A stretch of 64,000 nt of DNA from Variovorax sp. WS11 (GTDB lineage: Bacteria; Pseudomonadota; Gammaproteobacteria; Burkholderiales; Burkholderiaceae_C). Positions within the stretch are counted from its first letter, which is position 1. Each line of letters opens with the position of its first letter. Under the pieces are notes generated by a model. The model was not told the origin of the DNA, made no database searches, and worked only from the letters and a program-made list of their open reading frames with translations. The DNA lies in contig NZ_JAAGOW010000001.1 in the NCBI RefSeq assembly GCF_010499245.1, forward strand, positions 2,604,001 through 2,668,000, read 5' to 3'. The translations under genes and the position numbers were made by a program. Below are positions 7,926-15,600 of the stretch, piece after piece.

Positions 7926-9032
7926 TCAGGCCGCCATCGCCGCGAGCGCGGACAAGGGCGCGGGCCGCGACACCGGCCCGGCGGGCGGCTCGCCCTCGGG
8001 GCGGACGGCGCCGGGGCCCAGCGGACGCGCATCTGACGGCGACCACGAAAGCCGCACGGCGTCGCCGACCGCATAGGGATGCATCCCGAAGGCCTTCTCC
8101 GGCAGCAGCACCGAGACGCCGCTGCGCTCGGGCGCAGCGCCCTCGAGCTGAAGGCCGATCAGCACGTAGGTGCCCTGGTATTCGACATCGGTGATCCGGG
8201 CCGCGAGCCCGGACTCGGCGCTGGCGGCCGGCGCGATCTGCATGTGGTCGTTGCGCACCGCGATCAGCCCCGCGGGCGTCTCCAGCACGTTGTGCCCGCC
8301 CATGAAGCGGGCGACGAACTCGCTGGCCGGATGGTTGTAGACCTGGTGCGGCGTGCCCACCTGCTCGATCAGCCCGTGGTTCATCACCACCATGGTGTCG
8401 GCCAGCGCCATCGCCTCCTCTTGCGAGTGTGTGACGTGGATGAAGGTCAGGCCCAGCTCCTTCTGCCAGCGCCGCAGCTCGGCGCGCATCTGGATGCGCA
8501 GAAAGGGGTCGAGCGCGGACAGCGGTTCGTCGAGCAGCAGGACGCGCGGTTGCGTGATGAGCGCGCGCGCCAGCGCCACGCGCTGCTGCTGCCCGCCCGA
8601 GAGCTCGCCCGGCTTGCGCTGCGCCAAGTGCCCCATGGCGACGCGCTCCAGCAGCTGGCCCGCGCGCCGGTGGCGCTCGACCTTCGAGACGCCCTTCATC
8701 TTGAGGCTGAAGGCCACGTTGTCGAGCGCCGAGAGGTGCGGGAAGAGGGCGAAGCTCTGGAACATCATGGCCGTGCCGCGGGCCGCGGCCGGCAGGTGCG
8801 TGATGTTGCGGTTGTCCAGCAGGATGTCTCCGCCCGACGCAGTTTCATGCCCCGCCACCATGCGCAGCGTGGTGCTCTTGCCGCAGCCCGAGGGCCCGAG
8901 CAGGCAGCAGTAGCTGCCGCTGGCGATGCGCAGGTCGATCTGGTCGACCGCGGGCGGCGCGCCGGCGGCGTAGCGCTTGCTGAGCGCCACGATTTCGACG
9001 GCCGCAGGCGGGAGGGTGGGGACGACATCCAT
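7926..9032 (-). CDS. ABC transporter ATP-binding protein, PotA-like
   Basis: The 368-residue ATPase has Walker A GPSGCGKST at residues 46-54, signature LSGGQQQR at 144-151 and Walker B VLLLDEP ending near residue 170. The switch His follows in IHVTHSQEEAMALAD. A C-terminal TOBE-type domain (SGLAARITDVEYQGTYVLIG) follows, as in PotA and other CUT1-like importers. It leads the importer operon in the order ATPase, binding protein, permease, permease, racemase-like enzyme. The end of the transglycosylase gene lies 87 bases upstream, so read-through from the exosortase run is possible but not shown. Confidence 0.93.
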   Translation of the reverse strand: MDVVPTLPPAAVEIVALSKRYAAGAPPAVDQIDLRIASGSYCCLLGPSGCGKSTTLRMVAGHETASGGDILLDNRNITHLPAAARGTAMMFQSFALFPHLSALDNVAFSLKMKGVSKVERHRRAGQLLERVAMGHLAQRKPGELSGGQQQRVALARALITQPRVLLLDEPLSALDPFLRIQMRAELRRWQKELGLTFIHVTHSQEEAMALADTMVVMNHGLIEQVGTPHQVYNHPASEFVARFMGGHNVLETPAGLIAVRNDHMQIAPAASAESGLAARITDVEYQGTYVLIGLQLEGAAPERSGVSVLLPEKAFGMHPYAVGDAVRLSWSPSDARPLGPGAVRPEGEPPAGPVSRPAPLSALAAMAA

Positions 9033-9119
9033 CGAGAGCGTCTTCGCAAGATGGATGCCAGCGGCTACCCAGCTTGGGGCGGGCTGCAGTGCGCCGACTT
9101 GGTGCGGCCGGTGCCCGCT

Positions 9120-10394
9120 TCAGGGCGGCGGTGCGAAGCGCGCCGCGGCAAGGTTTCTGAGCAGCGACTCGCGCTGGCCGCGGGTGAGGCCGCGCAGGCC
9201 CTCGGCCACCCACTTGGCACGCTCGCCGTCGATGCGGCCGTCGCGCTGCCACTTCTCGAGCGCCACGCCCGGGTTGTTCAGCATCGCGGCCAGCCAGACG
9301 GCCTGGGCCGAGTCCAGGTTGCGGGCGCTTTTCTTGAAGTAGCGGCGTGCCGCGGCCTCGGCGCCGCACAGGCCCTCGCCCCAGGGGGCGTTGTCGAGGT
9401 AGAGCTGCAGGATGCGGGGCTTGCCCAGGGTTTCCTCCATCTCCACTGCGTAGAGCAGCTCGCGCAGCTTGCGCTCGGCGCTGCGCTCGCTGCCGGTCAC
9501 GACCAGCCGGGCCAGCTGCTGGCTGAGGGTGCTGCCGCCGCGAGCGACCTGGCCGGCCTTCTGGTTGGCGTCGAGCGCGGCCGTGAGCTCGGCCAGGTCG
9601 TAGCCGGGGTGGCTGAAGAAGCGCTGGTCTTCGGCCGCAATCACCGCGCGGGCCAGCCAGCTGTCGGCCGCCAGCCGGCTCGGCGGGCCGCAGCTGGTGC
9701 GGGCGTTGAGCAGGGCCTCGGTGCCCAGGCCTTCGACGCTGAACTGCTCGATGCGCGGATGCAGCGCGAGGTGGTTCGCCGGCAGGTCGAACTGGGCGCG
9801 CAGGGCCAGCGTGCCGCCGATCTTGGCCCGCTGCAGCTCGGGCAGGGCGGGCGCCAGCACGCTGTACCAGCGGGCGATCGGCGCGTCGGGCGCATCGATA
9901 TGGATCTGCAGGGTCTTCTGCGTGAGGCGGCCGTCCCAGCGTGCGCGCAGCACGTTGTCGCCCGCCACGCTGGAGACGGTGGTCGCGGCCGGCGTGGCCT
10001 CGAGCACGCCGTTGAGCGAGCCGGCGTCGCGGCGCGCAGTGAAGCGCAGGTTGTCGAGGCGGATCGGGGTGGTGCCCAGCGCCGGCACCGAGGCGCTGCA
10101 GGGGGCGCAGTCCAGCTCGAGGGTGGTGCTGGCCTCGTTCCAGCCGACGTGCACCGGGCCGTGTTCGGTCTGGAAGGTGCGGCCGGCCAGCCAGGGCGCG
10201 AACCAGGAGGAGGTGGCGAGCCGGATCGCGGTCGGGACGCCGACATCGAGCGTGAAGGGCCCCGCCTTGACGCGGGTCGGCCACTCGCCGGGGCTGGGCG
10301 CCAGCGCCAGCTTCACGACCAGGTAGACGGCGACCGCGGCGGTCAGCACCAGGGCCAGCAGGCCGAAAAGCAGGAAGAGCAGCGCTTTCTTCAA
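9120..10394 (-). CDS. GT51 peptidoglycan transglycosylase with a large N-terminal domain
   Basis: The 424-residue product has an N-terminal membrane anchor (residues 3-30) and about 200 residues of unassigned periplasmic sequence. A C-terminal GT51 domain follows, with the catalytic motif AAEDQRFFSHPGYD (E255), GGSTLSQQLAR (287-296) and RKLRELLYAVEME with the second Glu (E312). There is no transpeptidase domain, so it would polymerise glycan only, like MtgA, but it is much longer and has its catalytic domain at the C-terminus. The start is a TTG at 10394, 13 bases after the stop of the exosortase accessory gene; no ATG or GTG start fits as well. It appears to be the fourth gene of the exosortase operon. 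Confidence 0.82.
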   Translation of the reverse strand: MKKALLFLLFGLLALVLTAAVAVYLVVKLALAPSPGEWPTRVKAGPFTLDVGVPTAIRLATSSWFAPWLAGRTFQTEHGPVHVGWNEASTTLELDCAPCSASVPALGTTPIRLDNLRFTARRDAGSLNGVLEATPAATTVSSVAGDNVLRARWDGRLTQKTLQIHIDAPDAPIARWYSVLAPALPELQRAKIGGTLALRAQFDLPANHLALHPRIEQFSVEGLGTEALLNARTSCGPPSRLAADSWLARAVIAAEDQRFFSHPGYDLAELTAALDANQKAGQVARGGSTLSQQLARLVVTGSERSAERKLRELLYAVEMEETLGKPRILQLYLDNAPWGEGLCGAEAAARRYFKKSARNLDSAQAVWLAAMLNNPGVALEKWQRDGRIDGERAKWVAEGLRGLTRGQRESLLRNLAAARFAPPP

Positions 10395-10407
10395 AAAAAT
10401 CTCTCAA

Positions 10408-10989
10408 TCACTCGAACGCGATCGGCCTTGCCAGGGTGACAGCCTGCCAGGGCCCCTTGGACCGGCCGCCGGCCGCCGCCCAGTACCAGGCTGAAGTGTC
10501 GGTGAAAGCCGCGCCCTCGGCATCGACGATGCGCTCGCAGACCCGCAACTTTTGCCCACCGGGGCCGTCGGTGACGAAACAACGCCACAGTCGGTCCTGC
10601 GGATCGCGTTCCAGCCGGGTCTCGCCGATGCGAAAACCCAGCGCGCGGTAGCAGTCGGCGGCCGGGTGCAGCATGCGGGTCGGTGCATTCACATGGCGCA
10701 ACACCAGGGTCTGGCGGCCGTCGGTCAGGCGGGCGACGGCGCCGGGGAAGCGCTCGGCAAAGCGCTGCTCGATCGCGCCCAGCGCCATCGGCCGCAGCGG
10801 GGCGCCATCCCAGTGGCTGGGCCACTCGTGGAAGCTGGCGACCTGTGCCGGTGGCGGCGACGGGCGCAGGGCCGAGGCAGCCGACCACAGCAGGCACAGC
10901 GCGATCACCAGCGCGAAGCCGGCCTTGTGCGCGATGCGGTTGAGGAAGCGGTTGCCGAAGCAGCGTTCAAGAAAGAGCGGTATCGACAC
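10408..10989 (-). CDS. Membrane-anchored exosortase-associated protein of unknown function
   Basis: The 193-residue product has one N-terminal transmembrane segment (AGFALVIALCLLWSAASAL, about residues 23-41) and a soluble, probably periplasmic domain. That domain has conserved-looking stretches HVNAPTRMLHPAADCYRALGF and DTSAWYWAAAGG. The GTG start (GGAG upstream) lies 23 bases inside the end of the exosortase gene, so the two are translationally coupled. Its place resembles EpsI-type accessory proteins that accompany other exosortases. Homology to EpsI is only suspected, from size and position, and no enzyme motif is seen. Confidence 0.75.
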   Translation of the reverse strand: MSIPLFLERCFGNRFLNRIAHKAGFALVIALCLLWSAASALRPSPPPAQVASFHEWPSHWDGAPLRPMALGAIEQRFAERFPGAVARLTDGRQTLVLRHVNAPTRMLHPAADCYRALGFRIGETRLERDPQDRLWRCFVTDGPGGQKLRVCERIVDAEGAAFTDTSAWYWAAAGGRSKGPWQAVTLARPIAFE

Positions 10990-11896
10990 GGTGGGCTCCG
11001 GGGGTTGTGATCAGGCCGGGAATGGCGGTGGGGGTGAAAGCCGCCCGGCGTGCCGGCGCCAGCAGCTGCGCGATGACGCCGCAGACCAGCGCCAGCACGG
11101 CCAGGCCCACCGCCTCGTGCAGCCAGGGCGCGAGCGCATGGCCCGCGCCCTCGAAGGCCACCAGCACGCTGTTGCGCACGATGTTGCCGCCCAGCACCAG
11201 CAGGCCCACGGCCGGCAGCCGGGCCAGGAAGCGCCGGTCCCCGTGCCGGGCCCAGAGCGCGACCGCGCAGGCCGTGAAGTAGCCGAGCCAGGCCATCTGC
11301 ACCCCGGAGCAGGGCGCATCGACGATCACCAGGCGGCCATCGACCAGCAGGCTGCTGCCCTCGCGCAGGACCGAGAAGCCCGGCGCCAGCAGCCAGCGGC
11401 TGGCCTCGGCCGTGATCACGCGCAGCGGGTAGCCGGCATAGAACTGCAGCGAGGACAGCAGCGGCAGCGCCAGCACCGCCAGGCCCAGCAGGGGCAGCCG
11501 GGCCACCTGGCGCGGCAGGAAGGCCAGCAGGCCGGCCGCCAGCGCGAGCACCGCGACCAGGCCGGCCGCGAGCGGCGGCAGCGCCGGCACGGGGCCGATG
11601 CCGGTGCGCAGGAAGGTGGCCGCCAGCGTGCCGGCGGCGGCGAGGGCGAGCCAGCCGAGGCGCGGTGCGGCACGCAGCGACCGGCGCTTCGACCAGGCGA
11701 AGAGGGCCAGCGCGCCGAGGGCCAGCAGGCCGAGCGGATCGTCGGCGCCATCCTGCAGCCGGCGCGCCATCCAGAGCCAGGTCGGCGCCAGCGCGGCGGC
11801 CTGCAGCGCCAGCCAGGCGGCGGCGGGCGCGCGGTCGAGGCGGATGCCCCAGTCGAACACGCGGGGGTGCGTGCGGGCGAGTTGATCGAGGGTCAT
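10967..11896 (-). CDS. Exosortase (transmembrane cysteine transpeptidase/protease)
   Basis: This 309-residue polytopic membrane protein has about eight hydrophobic segments. It carries the three signature motifs of the exosortase/archaeosortase family: DAPCSGVQM with Cys196, NIVRNSVL with Arg241 and LHEAVG with His260. Together these form the proposed Cys-Arg-His active site. Exosortases cut C-terminal PEP-CTERM tails and are thought to transfer the protein to a surface component. The ATG at 11896 is chosen because GAGGA lies 7 bases upstream and because it follows the substrate gene by 13 bases; longer in-frame starts would reach into that gene. The only PEP-CTERM-like protein I see in the window is the adjacent VIT/vWA protein, so this looks like a dedicated one-substrate exosortase. 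Subtype not assigned. Confidence 0.9.
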   Translation of the reverse strand: MTLDQLARTHPRVFDWGIRLDRAPAAAWLALQAAALAPTWLWMARRLQDGADDPLGLLALGALALFAWSKRRSLRAAPRLGWLALAAAGTLAATFLRTGIGPVPALPPLAAGLVAVLALAAGLLAFLPRQVARLPLLGLAVLALPLLSSLQFYAGYPLRVITAEASRWLLAPGFSVLREGSSLLVDGRLVIVDAPCSGVQMAWLGYFTACAVALWARHGDRRFLARLPAVGLLVLGGNIVRNSVLVAFEGAGHALAPWLHEAVGLAVLALVCGVIAQLLAPARRAAFTPTAIPGLITTPGAHRVDTALS

Positions 11897-11909
11897 GCGC
11901 GCGTCCTCG

Positions 11910-13982
11910 TCATGCGGTATAGCGGCGTGCATCGTGGCGGCGCGCACGGCGGCGCAGCATGGCCAGCATCGACAGCAGCACGGCGATGGCGCCCCAGGTC
12001 TCGGGCTCCGGCGTGCTCGGCACTTCGGCGCCCAGCGTCTGCCCCTGGCCCAGCGCCAGCTCGCTCACGCCCTTGGGCAGCGGCTGCGGCTGGTCCACCG
12101 AGGTGCTGGCCTGCGGCGCGGGATTGCGCACCACCTTGTCGACCGCGATGAAGCTGGTGTACTGCGTGAGCAGGCCGTAGCGCAGGCCCAGCTCGGTGAT
12201 GCGCTGCTTGAAGGCATCGCCGCCTTCCAGCGCTTCCTGGTCGCTCAGGCTGGCGATGCGGTGCCGTGCCCACAGGCTGCGCAGCGCGGCGGCGTCTTGG
12301 CGCGTCTTCGCGTCGATCACGAGTTCCTGGCGGTACGGGCCTTCCGCGCCCTGGCCCTGGATCACGACGCGGCCCTTGGGCTCGCCGCGCCACTTGCCGA
12401 ACACGATCACCGGGCGTTCGCCCAGCACGTCGGGCAAGGCCTGTGGCTCCACGTCGTAGACATCGAGGCCGCCGAAGGTGGCTTTCACGTTGGTGAGCAC
12501 CGGCGACTCGACCATGCGCTTGAAGCGCGCCGCCTGCTCGGGCGCCTGCACCGGGTCGGTGATGATGAAGGGCTCGCCCATGCCGGCGCGTGCCAGGCCT
12601 TCCATCAGGTGCCGGTTGACCGAGCTGCCGATGCCGAAGGCGAAGACGTTGGCCTTCGACAGGTTTCTGCGCACCAGCTCGAAGGCCTCGCGCTCCACGG
12701 TCACGTAGCCGTCGGTCACGACCACCACCGTGCGCGACACCTCCTCGGCCTTGGGCTCCGCATAGACGCGCTTGAGCGCCGGGATGAGCTCGGTGCTGCC
12801 GCCGCCGCTGTAGTTCTTGATGGTGGACAGGGCCTGCTCGATGTTGGCGCGGGTCGCGGGCACCGACTGCGGCGACAGCATCTTGCTGCTGCCCGAGAAG
12901 AGCAGCACGTTGAAGGTGTCGCTGGGCCGCAGGCCGCCGATCAGCCGCTCCAGCAGCACCTTGGCCGTGTCCAGCGGGAAGCCGTGCATCGAGCCCGAGA
13001 TGTCGACCACGAAGATGTAGTCGCGCGGCGAGATGGCGTTGGCGGCCACGGCTTTGGGCGGCTCGACCATGGCGAGGAAGAAGTTCTCTGCGTTCTCACC
13101 CTGGCCTTTGTAGAGCATCAGGCCCGACTCGATCTTCTCGCCGGCCAGGCGCCAGTCGAGCACGAAGTCGCGGTTGTTGGCGGGCTCGCCGGTGCGCGCC
13201 AGCGTGATGTCGGCATGCTGGTCGTTGTCGCGCTTGCCGACGTCGATGGCATGGGTGGCGGAGCGCACTTCCTTGATGCCCAGCGGCGTGTCGAGCGCGA
13301 CCTTCATCTTGAAGCTCGTGTGCGGCGCCACGCCCGCGCGCAGCGTGGGCTGCGCCGCCCACTTCGCGTTGGCCTGCGATGACTGCGGACTGTTGTACCG
13401 CGGCCCCACGACCGTCGGAAACACGAACTGGTAGTTGCCGGCCTGCGGCACCAGCAGCTCGGTGTAGCGCAGCTCCACCTTGACCTCGTCGCCCGGCAGG
13501 ATGTTGGCGACGTTCATCTGGAACACATTGGGCAGGTGCTGTTCCAGCAGGGCGGCGGTCTTGCCCTCCTTCTTCGCGGCGTCGTAGTCGATGCGGGCCT
13601 GCTGCTTCTCCCGGATCTGCGCGGTGATCAGGCGGTCGGCCAGTCGCACGTTGAGGCCACCGACGGCCGCGCGCGTCGAGCCCGGGAACACGTACTTCGC
13701 CTCGATGGCGCGCGTGCCCTCGTTGCGGTAGGTCTGGGTGACGGTGACGTCGGCGATCACCCCCGAGACCTTGACGTCGACCTCGGTCGCCTTGAGCGGC
13801 AGCGCGTCGACCGCGGGGTCGTCGCTCTTGACGAAGAAGTACGGGCTCTCGGTCTTCAGGCGCGGGCCCTGCGCCTCCTGTGCATGCAGGGGCCGCGCGA
13901 CGAGCAGCGCGAAGCCGGCGCTCGCGAGGCCGATGGTCGCGAGCCAGAGCCAGCGGCCGGGGCGTGTGGTGATGGCTTCCAT
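11910..13982 (-). CDS. VIT and von Willebrand A domain surface protein with PEP-CTERM-like tail
   Basis: The 690-residue product has a signal peptide (WLWLATIGLASAGFALLVA, cleavage near LHAQ) and a VIT (inter-alpha-trypsin) domain at about 45-180. A vWA domain follows at about 320-490 with MIDAS residues DISGS (327-331) and VTDG (422-425). The C-terminus is tripartite: TPEPETWG (657-664), a hydrophobic run (665-676) and RRRARR (677-682). This is the layout of a PEP-CTERM exosortase signal. The ATG at 13982 has AAAGGA 8 bases upstream. The same domain set, with an LPxTG-type tail, is the target of the proteobacterial dedicated sortase system; here the tail and the neighbour enzyme are of exosortase type. 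It leads the four-gene run and probably ends up at the cell surface. Confidence 0.92.
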   Translation of the reverse strand: MEAITTRPGRWLWLATIGLASAGFALLVARPLHAQEAQGPRLKTESPYFFVKSDDPAVDALPLKATEVDVKVSGVIADVTVTQTYRNEGTRAIEAKYVFPGSTRAAVGGLNVRLADRLITAQIREKQQARIDYDAAKKEGKTAALLEQHLPNVFQMNVANILPGDEVKVELRYTELLVPQAGNYQFVFPTVVGPRYNSPQSSQANAKWAAQPTLRAGVAPHTSFKMKVALDTPLGIKEVRSATHAIDVGKRDNDQHADITLARTGEPANNRDFVLDWRLAGEKIESGLMLYKGQGENAENFFLAMVEPPKAVAANAISPRDYIFVVDISGSMHGFPLDTAKVLLERLIGGLRPSDTFNVLLFSGSSKMLSPQSVPATRANIEQALSTIKNYSGGGSTELIPALKRVYAEPKAEEVSRTVVVVTDGYVTVEREAFELVRRNLSKANVFAFGIGSSVNRHLMEGLARAGMGEPFIITDPVQAPEQAARFKRMVESPVLTNVKATFGGLDVYDVEPQALPDVLGERPVIVFGKWRGEPKGRVVIQGQGAEGPYRQELVIDAKTRQDAAALRSLWARHRIASLSDQEALEGGDAFKQRITELGLRYGLLTQYTSFIAVDKVVRNPAPQASTSVDQPQPLPKGVSELALGQGQTLGAEVPSTPEPETWGAIAVLLSMLAMLRRRARRHDARRYTA

Positions 13983-14086
13983 GGCGATGGTCCTTTTCCC
14001 TCGATGGATTCGTGCAACGGTGCACGGGAGCCAATGTCGAGAGCGCAGGCGAAGGAAGTTGGAAGCCTTCTTGAAGCGCGCGGCGC

Positions 14087-14139
14087 CGTGTGAAGTCCGT
14101 GTGAAGTCCCGCGCCGCGCGCACTTCACATGCGCTTCGG
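14087..14139. promoter_or_regulatory. Candidate CreB binding site (cre-tag) between divergent vWA and creD genes
   Basis: On the plus strand GTGAA (14090-14094), six bases, GTGAA (14101-14105) reads on the minus strand as TTCAC-N6-TTCAC, the published CreB recognition tag. It lies in a perfect 11-bp tandem repeat of GTGTGAAGTCC (14088-14109). A further plus-strand TTCAC at 14124-14128 is followed six bases later by TTCGG (14135-14139), a degenerate second tag. The site is about 80 bases before the creD start and about 105 before the vWA start, so it could control both directions. Confidence 0.75.
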
Positions 14140-14187
14140 GCGGCGCGGCCAGCATCGGGCCCATCGTCATCGATGAGGAGAACTTCC

Positions 14188-15600
14188 ATGCTTGCCCGGC
14201 TTCGACATTCCGTGCTCATCAAGGTCCTGGGCCTGCTGCTCCTGACCGTGCTGCTGTACATTCCGCTGGCCCAGATCGAGGGCCTGACCCGCGAGCGCGG
14301 CAACAGCCAGCGCGAGGCGGCCGCGGAGCTGGCCTCCACCTACACCGGGGCGCAGACGCTGGTCGGCCCCTTCGTCGTGCAGCCCTACGTGGAGCGCTGG
14401 ATGGAGCCGCAGCGCGACGCGCAGGGCCGCATCGTCGGCCAGGAGGCGCGCAGCAAGGAGATGACGCACCTGATCTTCCCCGACAAGCTGCACCTCGAGG
14501 GCAGGCTGGCGCCGCAGGAGCGCTACCGCGGCATCTTCCGCATTCCCTTCTACACGCTCGATGCGGCGCTGGAAGGCGCCTTCGCGGCCTTCGATGCGGC
14601 CGCGCTGCCGCACAGCGAGAAGGAGTCCATGATCGAGCTCAGGCCGCCCTACGTGGCCTTGCACCTGAGCGACCTGCGCGGCCTCGACGGCTCGCCGGCG
14701 CTGCAACTGGCGACCGAGACGCTGCGCTTCCAGCAGCGTCTGCCGGGCGTGGCCGAGGACGCGGGGCTTGCGGACGGCATCCACGCGCCGCTGGCCGGCG
14801 CCGCGCTGGCGGCCTGGCAGGCGGGCCGACCGCTGCCCTTTCACCTGAAGCTCGGCGTGGTGGGGCAGGAGCGCCTCGCGGTGGTGCCGATCGCCGAGGA
14901 GACGACGGCGCACCTGGTCTCGCCTTGGGCCCATCCGAGCTTCGGCGGGCGCTTCCTTGCCTCCGAGCGCAGCGTGAGCGCGCAGGGCTTCGACGCGCGC
15001 TGGCGGGTGTCTTCACTGGTGACCACGGCGCGCGAGCAGGTGCGCGAAGGCCTGCGGGGCGGGCGCGATGGCCGGGCGCCCGGTGCGGGCGCGGCGATGC
15101 AGAGCTTCGACGTCTCGCTGGCCCAGCCGCTCAACGTCTATGCGATGTCCACGCGCGCCGCCAAGTACGGCCTGCTCTTCATCGGCCTGGTGCTGATGGC
15201 GGCCTTTATGTTCGAGCTGTTCCGGCGGCTGCCGCTGCACCCGGTGCAGTACGGACTGGTGGGCTTGTCGATCGCGGTCTTCTTCCTGCTGCTGCTCGCC
15301 CTGTCGGAGAAAGTCGCTTTCTGGCTGGCCTATGCCTGCGCCGCGGGTGCCAGCGTGCTGTTGCTGGCGGTCTACTTCAGCGCGGTGCTGCGCGGCTGGC
15401 GACGCGGCCTCTCCTTCGCAGCCTATGTGGCGCTGCTCTATGGCGCGCTCTACGGGCTGCTGGCCTCGGAAAGCAATGCGCTGCTGCTGGGCGCGCTGCT
15501 GGTTTTCGGCATGCTCGCGACGCTGATGTTGGCGACGCGCAAGGTCGACTGGTACGCCTTGTCGATGGGCCATGCGCCCGTTGCAGGAGCGCAGCCATGA
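14188..15600 (+). CDS. creD: Cell envelope integrity protein CreD
   Basis: The 470-residue inner membrane protein opens with a transmembrane segment (VLIKVLGLLLLTVLLYIPLA) and the CreD motif IEGLTRERGNSQREA. A large periplasmic domain follows, then a cluster of C-terminal helices (YGLLFIGLVLMAAFMFELF onward). CreD is the main output of the CreBC two-component system in enterobacteria, Pseudomonas, Aeromonas and Stenotrophomonas, linked to beta-lactam and envelope stress. The ATG at 14188 has GAGGAG upstream. A cre-tag precedes it and its kinase and regulator genes lie about 2.4 kb downstream in the opposite direction. Confidence 0.95.
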   Translation: MLARLRHSVLIKVLGLLLLTVLLYIPLAQIEGLTRERGNSQREAAAELASTYTGAQTLVGPFVVQPYVERWMEPQRDAQGRIVGQEARSKEMTHLIFPDKLHLEGRLAPQERYRGIFRIPFYTLDAALEGAFAAFDAAALPHSEKESMIELRPPYVALHLSDLRGLDGSPALQLATETLRFQQRLPGVAEDAGLADGIHAPLAGAALAAWQAGRPLPFHLKLGVVGQERLAVVPIAEETTAHLVSPWAHPSFGGRFLASERSVSAQGFDARWRVSSLVTTAREQVREGLRGGRDGRAPGAGAAMQSFDVSLAQPLNVYAMSTRAAKYGLLFIGLVLMAAFMFELFRRLPLHPVQYGLVGLSIAVFFLLLLALSEKVAFWLAYACAAGASVLLLAVYFSAVLRGWRRGLSFAAYVALLYGALYGLLASESNALLLGALLVFGMLATLMLATRKVDWYALSMGHAPVAGAQP

